Source: Holacanthus passer
Lineage: Eukaryota > Chordata > Actinopteri > Pomacanthidae
DNA: 64,000 nucleotides
Direction of reading: 5' to 3'
Assembly (NCBI GenBank): GCA_025331565.1
Contig: JAFREQ010000034.1
Coordinates: 1,364,001-1,428,000 of the forward strand
Shown here piece by piece: positions 36,201 to 46,631 of this stretch (the stretch's first letter is position 1; every line of letters starts with the position of its first letter). The notes under the pieces were generated by a model. It was not told where the DNA came from. It saw only the letters and a list, made by a program, of their open reading frames with translations, and made no database searches. Position numbers and translations under genes: made by a program.

Positions 36201-36324
36201 ACTAGTAAATGTACTTAGTTACTTTCCACCACTGAAAGTCATCCTCTGAAAATGGCCTCTTACCTTCAAACACTGTGGCTGCTTCTGGGTAATTCCTCCT
36301 TATTTTCTCCAGTAAAACTGACAT
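33053..36324 (-). CDS. unnamed fish gene: SAM-like domain plus Rossmann/TIR-like C-terminal domain, putatively interferon-inducible
   Basis: Seven coding exons (36264-36324, 35454-35575, 35271-35331, 34944-35180, 34589-34660, 34026-34223, 33053-33285) join in perfect phase to give 327 residues and a stop. Residues 1-61 form a small helical region (DIQSLTQNDLHELFPG, then KLKLRRAIFKII) that resembles a SAM-type fold. Residues 62-110 are helical, and 115-184 are a Ser/Thr/Asp-rich linker. Residues 185-327 alternate predicted strands and helices (TCQVVVCG, YQITIVFCAISS, KPVILVLMHHM, VVLLVDIFYHE, GLLRCSQNDDAV), suggesting a Rossmann-like or TIR-like fold. A similar architecture seems familiar from uncharacterised fish proteins, but I know no function. 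An AATAAA signal lies at 32989-32994 and an ISRE match upstream at 36591-36605. Gene structure is confident; fold assignments are inference. Confidence 0.85.
33552..34002. mobile_element. TA-flanked mariner-like mini-element, copy 2
   Basis: The termini CAACCCCGATTCAAAAAAG and TTTTTTGGAATCGGGGTTG are inverse copies. The interior matches copy 1 (9976-10368) almost throughout, including the segment from CACCTGTTTGGAT to GGATGGAGAGAGGTTCA. The element sits in the last intron of the unnamed gene, ending only 24 bases from the exon at 34026. Confidence 0.82.
34026..34223 (-). CDS. unnamed gene, first half of the Rossmann-like domain
   Basis: This exon encodes residues 185-250, including TVTCQVVVCGKTFNAHVQLM and DYQITIVFCAISSRKGSDVS. 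The strand-helix-strand alternation and the conserved-looking VFCxISSRxGSD segment suggest a Rossmannoid nucleotide-binding or TIR-like fold. The acceptor is ttctttctttag and the donor is AAAG|GTAAGT, phase 1 on both sides. Confidence 0.83.
34589..34660 (-). CDS. unnamed gene, 72-bp linker exon
   Basis: This exon encodes residues 161-184 (TSGTSGPVESHTAPACDPAP, then GIK), a Pro/Ser/Thr-rich spacer. The acceptor follows a T-run (ccatgtacag) and the donor is AAAC|GTAAAT. Both borders are phase 1, so the exon could be skipped without a frameshift. Confidence 0.72.
34772..34880. mobile_element. snap-back mini-copy of the same mariner-like family
   Basis: AAAAAGTTGGGACGCTGTG at 34786-34804 and its exact reverse complement at 34850-34868 flank only about 45 bases, so almost the whole interior has been lost. 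The terminal sequence is that of copies 1 and 2. It lies in an intron of the unnamed gene. Confidence 0.75.
34944..35180 (-). CDS. unnamed gene, linker exon
   Basis: This exon encodes residues 82-160: a coiled or helical start (VLVEYLDILKDMKTQMNDLQ), then a Ser/Thr/Asp-rich low-complexity tail that looks unstructured. The acceptor is gattctctccctccag and the donor is CAGG|GTAAATC. Both borders are phase 1. Confidence 0.82.
35243..35254. promoter_or_regulatory. second ISRE-like motif, intronic
   Basis: GAAAGTGAAAGT lies in the short intron between the coding exons at 35271-35331 and 34944-35180. It repeats the promoter motif and could be an intronic IRF site or a chance purine match. Confidence 0.35.
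35271..35331 (-). CDS. unnamed gene, 61-bp helical exon
   Basis: This exon encodes residues 62-81 (KSIEEVINELKAFIPRGCLK), a predicted amphipathic helix. The acceptor is ttttgtttcag and the donor is GAAGG|GTATGTG, phase 0 to phase 1. Confidence 0.8.
35454..35575 (-). CDS. unnamed gene, SAM-like exon
   Basis: This exon encodes residues 21-61, with the ordered motif SLTQNDLHELFPGAKKLKLR and a following basic helix. The acceptor is cctgttgttgcag and the donor is AAAAG|GTGAGC, phase 1 to phase 0. The L-x-x-LFPG turn followed by a K/R-rich helix is what suggests a SAM-type domain. Confidence 0.82.
35653..36234. mobile_element. non-autonomous element of the CAGTGGTGGAA family, copy 1
   Basis: It begins CACTGATGGAAGAAG and ends CTTTCCACCACTG, with internal AAGTAAAAGTACT-type motifs typical of this common fish family. 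It fills most of the intron between the exons at 35575 and 36264 of the unnamed gene. Related copies are at 48945-49440 and at the right edge of the window. Confidence 0.65.
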
Positions 36325-36332
36325 GACTTCAC
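36264..36332 (-). CDS. unnamed gene, exon with start codon
   Basis: The exon begins after the acceptor tttttccacag. The ATG is at 36324-36322, leaving eight untranslated bases. It encodes MSVLLEKIRRNYPEAATVFE and ends at the donor GAAG|GTAAGAG in phase 1. A non-coding first exon probably lies upstream, with a candidate donor CCAAG|GTTTGT at about 36446. Confidence 0.8.
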
Positions 36333-36590
36333 CTGTGGAAAAAGAAGACACCAACATAGAAAGTCAAATTTAACATGGATGTCAATGTATATTCTGTATA
36401 TCCATATACAAGAAGAGGAGGGTGGGAGGAAGGACAAAGACAAACCTTGGAACACAACAGATGACTGATTCAATAATTTGGTGCCAGCAGCTGCAGCAGG
36501 TAGTCTGTTACTCAAGTAAACCGTCTGCTACTCAACTAAAATAAGAGAAGTCTAGATCTAGTGTGTGATCCTCACCGTTTACAGTAAAGA

Positions 36591-36605
36591 GAAAGTGAAA
36601 GTGAA
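36591..36605. promoter_or_regulatory. interferon-stimulated response element (ISRE) match
   Basis: The plus strand reads GAAAGTGAAAGTGAA, a double match to the GAAANNGAAA consensus bound by IRF and ISGF3 factors. It sits about 260 bases upstream of the start-codon exon of the unnamed minus-strand gene, where a promoter would be expected. ISREs work in either orientation. Confidence 0.65.
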
Positions 36606-36751
36606 GGAATTCTTTTCTGCTGCACAGGAAGGGCGTTTCCATCGCACATTGGTCGCTGGAGTGATTGACACATCCGTAGCTCCGCCCCGCTCACGCACAA
36701 AACGCTGTTTCAAACTATGTTTCAAACTGAATAAAAATCATGATGGACGGG

Positions 36752-37080
36752 TAGAAACGTGTGTGTTGATATGTATTGTAAAGAATTGTAATGTATAAAA
36801 TGTGATCATCATTTTTTTATTATTTTATTTTGAATTTTTACTGTATATATATCAAGCTATATTTTTCAGCATATATACTGTATAAATATATATATCATCA
36901 TTTTATAACACAGCTCTTTTTTTCCCAAACTCAATATGATTGACAAATAAAAATGTGTGTGTTGATATGTATTGCAAACAATTGTATGTAAAATATAATC
37001 ATTCTATATTTTGTATTTTTTTGTTTTGTTTTTACTGTATGTATATATATATATTAAACCACATTTTCAGCATATATACA
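36752..37080. repeat. imperfect tandem duplication of an AT-rich unit
   Basis: A unit starting TGTGTGTTGATATGTATTG at about 36758 recurs at about 36956. Both copies continue through TTTTTACTGTAT and TTTTCAGCATATATAC in the same order, about 200 bases apart. It lies upstream of the unnamed gene's ISRE and has no coding potential. Confidence 0.7.
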
Positions 37081-38717
37081 TACATGTGCTTGGAATATAA
37101 TATGATAAAGGTACAAATCAACTAGAATGCTTATCACCTGTGTCAAATTTTACTTAAAACTCTGAAAAACTGAAAAAGTGTCCATTTACTCAGAAACATT
37201 TATTCAAAAACTCACATCATGTAAATAAAGTGTTCATTTTGTCTATTGCTATGGCTGGTTCAGTCCAGTCCCCCTGTCCTCCAGGCTGCTGCTCATTAGA
37301 GCCTTGCTTTGTCATCAGGCTGTAGATGGTTCCAGCTGTGTCTCACAGCCTGAAGGTGGCATCATGTTTCAGTAACACAGCCTGTTCATGCATACAGCAA
37401 AGCCAGCAGGGTGCAGCACTGTACAGCTTTTATTACCACACTGCACCATCTTCACCTGCTCTGATACATGTCACTCAGCGTCAAATGTGATACTTGTTGA
37501 CATTTTGTAAAACAATATTATCTGTTCTGCATTGGTGTGTCAGTATTTTCGTATGAGCAGTCCTCAGTTTAAAAAAAAACCCAATACATTATCTGAAACA
37601 ACAATCAGAGGGCAAAAAATCAGTTTATCAATTTGGGGTGTTTATGAATCTTTTGGGGCATTTTGAACATCTACTCTCAGCTAATTAAACTTTCAGCTGC
37701 TTTTGAAGGGTCACAGAGGATGAGAGGACATGATTGGGTTTGATTGTTGCTCACACCAACCCCAACTGCTGTTATGTGGGATATTATCATAAAACACTTT
37801 TTTGGGGTCATCTGGGCCAGACTCAGTGCTGACATCACATTACATTTGTCAATTTAACATTCATAACTGTAAGATCAAAATGAAAATCAAGAACATCCAC
37901 AAGGCAAAGTAAAAATATGTGATCAGAAAATCACATTTTTTTCTAGTGCTGCATTGTCATAATACAAATTTTTGGCTGACTGTCTGCAGGTGTGAGCTGA
38001 GTCTCGTCTTGAAGGCCTGTTGGCAGACACTGACAGCAGGTGAAGTGTTTTTCCCTCCTGTGTCAGACTGTCGTTTGCCTTTTCTGCAGGAGGCTCCTGG
38101 TGGCTCTGCTTAGTCTCCTTCATGTATGATGGTGGAATAAAAAAAACAGCTTGGTGTGCATCTGACTGTGTAACATAAGGCTGTGTGTGTAATGACATGC
38201 AGACTCTGTTGGAAGCAGTGAAAATGTGTGACTACCCCTTCAGCAGCTTAAGAGGGGCAGCTGAGATGATTTTGATATTAGACTAAGTCCTTTTGAAGCC
38301 TCTTCAGCGGCATCTTTGAACAAAGCACAGACATTAATTATGTCAATAGAAGGATTAAAGCTTTATTTACAATGTGCACAGCTGAAGTGTTTGAATATTT
38401 TTAGCCTTTTCATTGGCATCAACTGTTGGTTTTGTGGCCTTCGCTATTTTTATAAGCAGTGGCAAACTTGAACCAGAAGATGGTAATCAGGTATCAGAAG
38501 ACCATCTGTTTGATTCAGCAAATGCAGGAATCTTAATAGAGAAATTTCAGGGGATGATTTGGCCTCCAGCCTAACTTTCAGATCATGCCAGCTCTGCAGT
38601 GCATCAGCAGATTTAAGGATGGAGCCAACATTTAACACAAACAGATGTCTCAGTCTTACTTGCTGGTCTCATTTTACAACTATCAAGATCATATCAGACA
38701 TATCTGGTTCTGAGTAA

Positions 38718-39560
38718 GTGAGTAAAGATTTATTTATGGAGCAGTTTTCAAAACAATGAAAAAAAGCATCCAGCACAAAATATCAAGCCAGCAGAATGGC
38801 AACAAACATATGAACAAAACAGAAATAACCAAAACAGCAAAGAGTGAAGGAATTTTAAATTCCATTTGAATAGGATGATCACTTTTCCAAATCCAAGTTA
38901 AAGTTGTAAGTAGAACAGATCCAAACAAATTCAATAATGCAAGATAAAAAGAAAGAAAAATAAAAAGATTTTTGCTTGAATAAAATTTTTAAAAGTATGC
39001 TTTAAGAAGAGATTCAGTCCAAGATTTCAAACCACATACAGATACGAAGGGCAGACACAAGAGGCCATAAAGAACCTTAAAAATCAATTATAAAACTGGA
39101 GGCCAGTGTAAGGAGGCTGAAACAGGTGCAACATGGTTGAGCGCCTCGGTTCTTGGTTAAAAGCCAGTCGGCCGACTTCTGTACGCTCTGTAGTCGATCA
39201 ATAGAGTTTTGGTTCAAAAAGGCGAAAAGGCTGTTACCATAATCAAAGTATGAGGAGATAAAAGCACGTAAAATATTCTCTGTGTCTTTAAAACTTGAAA
39301 TAGATCGAATTTAAAAAATATATATTTCTGAGATGATAAAAAAACGATTGATCAATCTTTAAGGTATGCTGCTTTAAACTTTCATTACTACCAAACAAAA
39401 CACCGAGATTTCTTGAAGGCCGAAGACAGCAAATGTACAATCTCCCTTCATTTTAAACCAAGTTCTGGGAACATCCAGTCAGACGCCGGTTGTACATTTT
39501 ACATCCCCTAACTGCTCCATCATCTACTGTGAAGAGATGGTTTTGGATGATGCAACACAA
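38718..39560. repeat. decayed interspersed repeat
   Basis: The segments 'gatttatttatggagcagttttcaaaac'-like at 38727, then AACTGGAGGCCAGTGTAAGG at 39091 and the following 'aaacaggtgcaac', occur in a common fish interspersed repeat. I cannot assign it to a class with certainty. Confidence 0.4.
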
Positions 39561-41196
39561 AGGTGAATGCAAAGCAAATTGACACTAGCAGAAATGTTTG
39601 TGTATGAGCTTAGAGTTTGACAGCATGATCAGGAATATCAGACTCTTGTTTAGTTTGGATCTAGTCCTGATAACAGGATTATATAGACTGTGTGCACTTC
39701 AGTTACTTTTACTCAACGGCAGTGAAGTGAAAACAGTAGCATCTAGGCAAATAATGTAACAGGTGTGGGTGTTTTTCTGTGGCAATCCTCGATACAAGCA
39801 ATACCTCCAGTCTTTTGGCAACACCAGCTGAGATGACAAAGTGGAGGAGACAAATGTTTACCTAATAATATTCCTTCAGGGAGGTGGAATTGAGTCGCAA
39901 GGCAGTAAAACAACAGGAAGTAAAGGAAGAGAGAATAAAATGGACAAGTTATTGAACCATACCAGATGTTATACTGGAGAGATTTTGTTTTGCATTGTTT
40001 GCATAAAACCCATGTAATTTGGGGGGAAACAAGTAAGTGTAGCACTCAATTAAATTCAAATGTATAAATAATATTACCATCCTCTACAGTTATGAAATTT
40101 ATAGATTACTTTTCACCTCAGAGCTGCCACAAGAAGAAAAAATACGACGCAACAATTACAGAAAAAAACGACTCTTCCTGTCTGAGCACGCTGGAAAGAG
40201 CAGATGTTGACCTTTGGATGTTTTACACAAGGAAGACAATGTCAAGAGAAGAAGAGGAAATTCTGCCATGCATTTGGTCCTTTGATATGAATGGCAATGA
40301 GATAAGGAAAGATGAGGCGCTGCTGTAAAACAGGGACCCAATGATGCAACTCCCGCTCCTTCACACCAGGAGTCTGATCTTCTCCCTCTTAACACGCTCA
40401 ATTATCGCAAAATGTGATTTTCTCTCATCCAGGCACAAGCAACATGTTAAATTAAAAGTCAGGGCTTTGTAGACACAAATTCATACACACACACACACGC
40501 ACACACTTGCTCACAGTCACAGACATTGCCCTCAGTTATTATGCATTCATAAATCAAAAGGTTGTGACGGGAATTAATCTAAAACGATGGTGAGTGTAAG
40601 TCACCGGATGCAAATATGACAGCTTTATTAGAAAACTAGATTGCTTGAATTTGTCTGAATTAATGTGACACTTTTTTAGATTAAACATTGCCCCCCGCCA
40701 TCCCCTTCCCCCCACCTCGCTGACTGAGTTGGGGCTGAAGGGGGAGGTGAAATAGGCAACAGAAGGAAAACAGAGGCAGCTCATTCCAACTCTGTTTGTT
40801 TCAAGTTGTCATCTGTGCACAGAGTAATGCACAATACAACATTTTTTAATTATGTTTAACTATGCTTATAGAACGAGCAGGGATTTCACTCTGAATGAAT
40901 CCAAACCACAAGCTGTCTGTGATCCAGACAAATTGAGAAAACTGTTCAGAGTGCTTGGAGCTAAATGCTAACATCGGCATGCAAATAAGGTCACTACGTC
41001 ATTAGGTTTGCAGGTATTTGGTCATAAAGCAAATTACTGGAAAAATTAAACAGGGGATAGGACCCAAATGCAGACACCAAGGGCAGAACTACAAGGGTAC
41101 GAAAGATTACAGGATGGTCAGGCAGGCAAGGGTCAAAACCAAATAAGAGCCAACCGGGAGCACGCAAGAATCCAAAGTCCAAAAACATGGGCGTTA

Positions 41197-41236
41197 TAAG
41201 ATAAACCTTTATTCGTCCCACAGTGGGGAAATTTGC
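41197..41236 (-). repeat. LINE-type 3' tail, reversed
   Basis: Read on the minus strand it is CCCCACTGTGGGACGAATAA followed by AGGTTTATCTTAT, the 3'-end signature of a fish LINE family. Only the tail is present. A second tail on the plus strand is at 53104-53157. Confidence 0.5.
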
Positions 41237-41954
41237 TTGGAAAACTAAACAAAAAAATCCCAAAACACGAGGAGAACACGAGGTGGAAAGGATGGATTCC
41301 TTGACACAAGGTGACAGGTAACACAGGTGAAACTGATCAGCAATCACAAAGGTGAGAAACAGACAAAGGCAGGAAGTAAACAAAACAAAACATACCTGAG
41401 AACATACTCTTTCAAAATAAAACAGGAAATAATAAACTAATAGTAAAAACCATGACATTTTCTTCTATAAGATCTACTTCTGCACCTGGTTGGTGGAAAA
41501 GAAAACATCAAACAGTTCAGTCTGTTGTTCAATATTTATCATAGCTACTTTCTGCTCTCTCCTGCTCTTTCTCATTATCTCTCTCTCTCTTCCACCCCCA
41601 TTTCACTTCGGTGCTCTCTCGCCCTGCAGCACCTTCTCTGAGGATGAGTTACAGTGACTCTTTTTCTCTCTGTATCACCAGGAAAGGATGAAGAGGGAGA
41701 TGCTTGAGATGAAGAGTTGACTTAACCTGTCAGTGCAGTTTTTCTCTCTTTTACAAATAAACCACACCAAACACGGTCCCTTCATCCAAATGCATGTGTG
41801 TAAAATATAAGAGGCAGGTGACAGAGAGAAATGAGAATAATATATAAATACATAAATGAGGAGATGTAAGTGAGATGACGTGATGTGTTTAGACAGGTTT
41901 TTGGGCTATGATGGAAAACAGGGAGGGACTCTGCTGATCTGTCTGGAGGAAAGT

Positions 41955-42016
41955 TATTCCACCTAGAGAGGAAGAGGAGGGAGGATGGAGGAGGGAGGAG
42001 GGAGGAGGGAGGAGGG
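41955..42016. repeat. purine minisatellite (GGAGGGA)n
   Basis: Tandem GGAGGAGGGA/GGAGGGA units cover about 60 bases, in the intergenic region upstream of the unnamed gene. Confidence 0.8.
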
Positions 42017-42751
42017 TGAGCGATAACCAGCCTGCCGCAGGGAGAGTAAAGCTAAGTGGCAGCTAACGACAGAATGCAGATCACAGGCCGACGTGCACAA
42101 CTAGACTGTGGCCTGGAGGTTTGAGCAACAGAGCTTTGTATTCGATACAAACAGCCTGGTGGAGCCAGCGCAGGGACTATGGGATGTGTGTGTGTCTGCT
42201 GGTGGTGATGGTGGGGGGGGGTTCTGGATGTAAGGGCTAAAGAGTGCTTTGGGAGTCGAGCCAGGAGGGATGTTGCAGCAGCCCAGGCGGGATGACTAAA
42301 GCACTAAAGGGTTGGGTAAAGTCCCTTGTGAGGGAGGGGTGGGGGGTGGGGGTCTGATACGGCGGATGGTGTAGCCTGCAAACCTGCAGCAGCACATCTA
42401 CGATAAACTGTGGTACAGCACATCTTTCGAGGCAGAAACTGGCCTTGGCGCAGGTCGAAAACACACATGAAACAACCGCCGACATACAACCACCTTCTGT
42501 ATTCGTCTCGTATTTTCTATGGCTTAGCTGCCGCCTTCAGATCATTGAAAATGCCTCTCCGGTGAATAAAATCCTCCTGCCTTCAAAAATCCTGCGTTTG
42601 TGGAAATATATTCCAGCCGAAACCAAACTGGAGCCACAGCATGAGCCACATCTTCATTTATTTCAAGTGGAATAATTTAGAAGCAGCATTAGAGTTACAA
42701 GCCTTCATGTGGCTGCCAGTGAATGTTTTATGGTACAGTATAGAAAGCCAG

Positions 42752-42916
42752 TGGCGCCTCCAGAAATTTTTCAGAGGGGAGGCCAGACGGGGCTACTGGA
42801 AATCTTTGGGTGGCACACGGGGAGTGGACCAGATACTCAGAAGTCTATTATGCACATACTTGCAAGGGACTGTGTATCAGGGTGCCCCCATTTAGCAGTG
42901 CCACTGTTAAATGTGG
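42752..42916. mobile_element. terminal part of a CAGTGGCGNCTCCAGAAATTT element
   Basis: The stretch starts CAGTGGCGCCTCCAGAAAT and continues with ggggaggccagacggggc, a recognisable fish non-autonomous repeat start. Its far end is not clear. The open frames across it are repeat-derived. Confidence 0.45.
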
Positions 42917-44552
42917 GATGGTCACAAAAACATCTAAAATTATTTTTCTCTGCAGTCTCAAAAGGCGTGGGAGCTCCGACTGATCATTTACTCTCTTGTT
43001 GGATTCTACTGTGCAGCTGCTTTGAGTATTGGCGTGTGAATGTGTTCAAATGTGTGCGTGTGTGTGTGTGTGTCCATTCTCCCACTGCTGTCTTCCCAGC
43101 AGGAGACAAGCTTCTTAAAGAAAACACACAACATCAAGCGGCAGTGAGATTTGCTTTGTGTGCGAATGTAAGTCGCAGCCGCTCATGTACTGGAAGCCCA
43201 TGTGTGTCTGCATGTGTGTAGGTGCACATGTTGGCGCGTGCACATATGTGTCAGGGTGTAACCGTGTGGCTCATTGTGTCTTTGCATGTGTCTGTGTGGG
43301 TTGTTGTGCCTGATAGTCATGGGAGTGTGATTCCTTTGATCACGACAGCGGCATGGAGAAACAGATTACCTTTCAGTGCAGCGGTGACAGAAAAGCGCTC
43401 TCAGGTTGAGAAACCTCACCAGCAAATTTAATATCCTTCTCATTTCGCTGACAAACACTGGGCTACAAGAAGTTGTACGGGGAGATGAATTGGATTTGTT
43501 TGTGAATATAATGCTAAATAGTCTGACAATATCTGTCTTGTTATTCCATTTCTGGAAAATAGAGAATATGGCACAGTGCAGCGCCGGGCTGCGTTGTGCT
43601 TTTAAAAAGATTGAACCTCGACATTATATTCAGCTGTGAGAAGATTAAAATGGATCTTAAAACTATTGATATAGCACAAGTATTGTTGGCGGGAAAATTA
43701 TAATTAAGTAGATGCGGGTTATATGATAGTACCAAATCAAAATAACATAGTGCATCAGATCAAAGAGATTTAATCAAAGTTTTCACAGGAGTTGGACTTT
43801 TTTTTTGAAATTCTGATTCTTTAAGGCATTGCTTTATTTTGCTTCTCATCAATGTGTAATAATCACTTTAGCTCATTTTATTCAGTTCTTCAGATTTATA
43901 ATCAATGGATTCATAAGCTGTGCTGTGTTTTACTAGTGACTTCTTGTGTTGAAATAAATGACCCTCTCTCACACACATACACTGGTTAGGTTTCAATACA
44001 AATGTAACACAAATTTTGTAAGAATTTCAAGAAGTTCGGCAAAAAAATATGCAAATCGATGAGCATTTCCATCCACTACTGTCAACAAAATAAACAGTAG
44101 GTGGTGCTAATTTTCCATTAAACAAACACCTGTCAAACTTCAAATGGTGAAAAAACAATGTGGAAAACACAATGGAAATATGTTTGTTTTAAGTTGAGGA
44201 ACTTTATCATCTCCTTATCGCCCCACAAATCTGATGTTTTCATCTCTTCAGCGGAGCAGAGGCTTCAGCGGATCTTGCACACATGCCTCATGCTCAGCCA
44301 AGTGTCCTGACTTTTTGCAATATTTCGAAATCATTTTCAAATGTTTCCACTCAGGTTTTTTTCAGCAAAAATTGAAAATGCACATACAAAACAGGCGGTT
44401 GGAAACCCACCTATTCACACACACAAATGAATGCACTCATTAGTAGATGTTCTGTCCACCTTAATAACAGCATCCTCTGTGTTACCTCGCACGTCCTCTC
44501 CAGACTCCCTCAAAATTTGGCATTTCCAAACAGTCTGGAACCAGCTGTCATT

Positions 44553-44760
44553 TAGCTTAGCATAAAGACTGGAAGCAAGGTGAGAGGTAATTCATTTTAT
44601 CTTGTTTGTTTAGTCTGTAGTGTAAAAGCAGGTCATGGCCATATGCCTTGGCCTGATACGATAACTGCAGCCAAGACGTAGTCCAGCATATAATCCCCAT
44701 CAAACCAAACGACATTTTTGTATGGATTAAAAAATGCAATACAACATATTAATTAGTCAG
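44553..44760. mobile_element. partial copy of the TTAGCTTAGCATAAAGACTGG element
   Basis: TTAGCTTAGCATAAAGACTGG at the left and GTCCAGCATATAATCCCCAT further in match the complete element at 57870-58318. The outer terminal repeats are missing. Confidence 0.65.
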
Positions 44761-46580
44761 TTTAATAAGTCAACCCTTGAGTCAACTAGTTTTGTTGATG
44801 CAATCACCGGTCTGCATCAAATACTGAAGCTGAAGCATCTTGAGAAAAACTTTGAGAAGAACTTTTACGACAATTACATTGTTAACTTCATAACCTCTCC
44901 TTTCGCATTGCAATCAGATTTAACTTATTTGACCGGTAACATCTTCGTTCACCTTCCCTGCCATTAAAAAGCCAAATCATAATCAGAGCCTTTGGTGAGC
45001 TTTGTGTCACAGCAAGGACCCCAGGTGCACTCAAGCTTAATTGATATTGGAATTGAATTCTGCATTTCATGAATTATATCTGAGGCTGTAATATTTTTTG
45101 TGCAATAAGCTGGCCATATCTGGTTTTTGAAAAGCCAACCAATTTCCTGCCGGGACAGTAATAACAGTAGCAGCAGTATCCCACTCTGACACTGGCCAGC
45201 GTGGAGGCTCCTGCAAACTCATAATCCAGGCAAATATTGTCTTTTATGCTTAGTCTTTGATTTCCGTCGAATATCTCAAGAATTATTAATGATGGGGATC
45301 TGAAGATGCATGTACAGTGAACAGATTATTGTGATTATGATTATTACTCAGCAGGATCATTGGCGACCAACCAGAGTGCTGTAACCACACGCTGGACTTT
45401 TTGGCTGCATGAAACTCATCATGTGGCGAGCGTGATCAAAGGTTGGTGGCACCGCTGATCCTGAAATCTGTTTTGGATTTATAGGACGCCTGGGATGGAA
45501 GATATCAGAGGATGAAAAGGCTGCAAATTAAAAATAGCTAGATCAGGAGGGTTTATTTCCTTATACATTAAACTGAACACCTCATCAAAAGTTGACATCC
45601 TCTGCCACATGTTATTCTGCTGTAACAACATTTTGGACCTGGCAACCCCAACCAGCCCTCAACAGCTGCTGATGTCTGATCTTGTCAACATGGGGGAGGG
45701 TTTAAGAACTAAATCTGGCAACCCAGGAGAAGAGAGGAGGAAGTATACTGCCTGTTTTTTGGGGTCATTAGTACAGCTTCAATCAGGGTTTTGTAGCTTG
45801 TTCTTCCTTCTCCTGCCAAGTTTATTCCTGTCATACACATTATTCCCAGACTGTGTTTAGCGGCAGGTTTGTCTTCTGTTTTAACAAATCATATCCTGCT
45901 TTGAACAAACATTAGAATATGTGAAAATTTTAGACAGTTGATATGCATTACATGCTACATGCCAGACACATAAACAAAATGGCTTTTAATGGCAGCTTCA
46001 TCAGTTTATGCAATCTTGTGGATGTGTACTTGAACATGATGAGCATGTACGTGTGTGAACGTGCAACTCAGAGACAGAACATGCAACTGCTTCACATGAC
46101 TGTTGCTATGAAAAGGAATGAGTCTGCAATCTGTTGAATAAACATCACAAAACTTTTCCAAAATGAAATCCATCAAAGGTGAAAATTAAACTTCTGAAAC
46201 ATATTGGAGATAAATGGTTTCAATGGGACACTGGCAGACTGATGATGACATCTGTAATCATTGCATCATTTAACTCTAACACGTTTCTTTGTGAATGAAA
46301 CAGACAGACTGATGAGATGGAAGTTGCATGAAAGAAGATGTGTCATACCTGGTGCTGGGTGTGTGTGTGTGTGTGTCCGTCATATGCTCTTTCTCATGTG
46401 TGTGTGTGTGTACATGTGAGCATGTACCCCTCCCGGTGCTGTGTAATGCACCTAGCCTGAGGGCCAGGGTTGCCAGGTTGTGTAAATAAATTAAAGCAAC
46501 AAATTATGTTTAAAAGCTTCTCCCTCAGGCCAGGGAAAACTAAGATCCATTATTCATGGCTTTTACTGCCGGGAATCTGA

Positions 46581-46582
<2 letters not shown>

Positions 46583-46631
<49 letters not shown>
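46583..46631. repeat. (GT)n microsatellite
   Basis: A GT run of about 35 bases, interrupted by CGA and continuing for 11 more. Shorter GT runs occur 200 bases upstream. Confidence 0.95.

Noticed and set aside
40092..40328. 78-codon plus-strand frame with charged composition
   Set aside because: No recognised motif, no splice logic and no neighbouring exons. It may be chance or mobile-element derived.
42709..43221. 170-codon plus-strand frame
   Set aside because: It starts in a known repeat terminus (CAGTGGCGCCTCC) and ends in GT-rich simple sequence.
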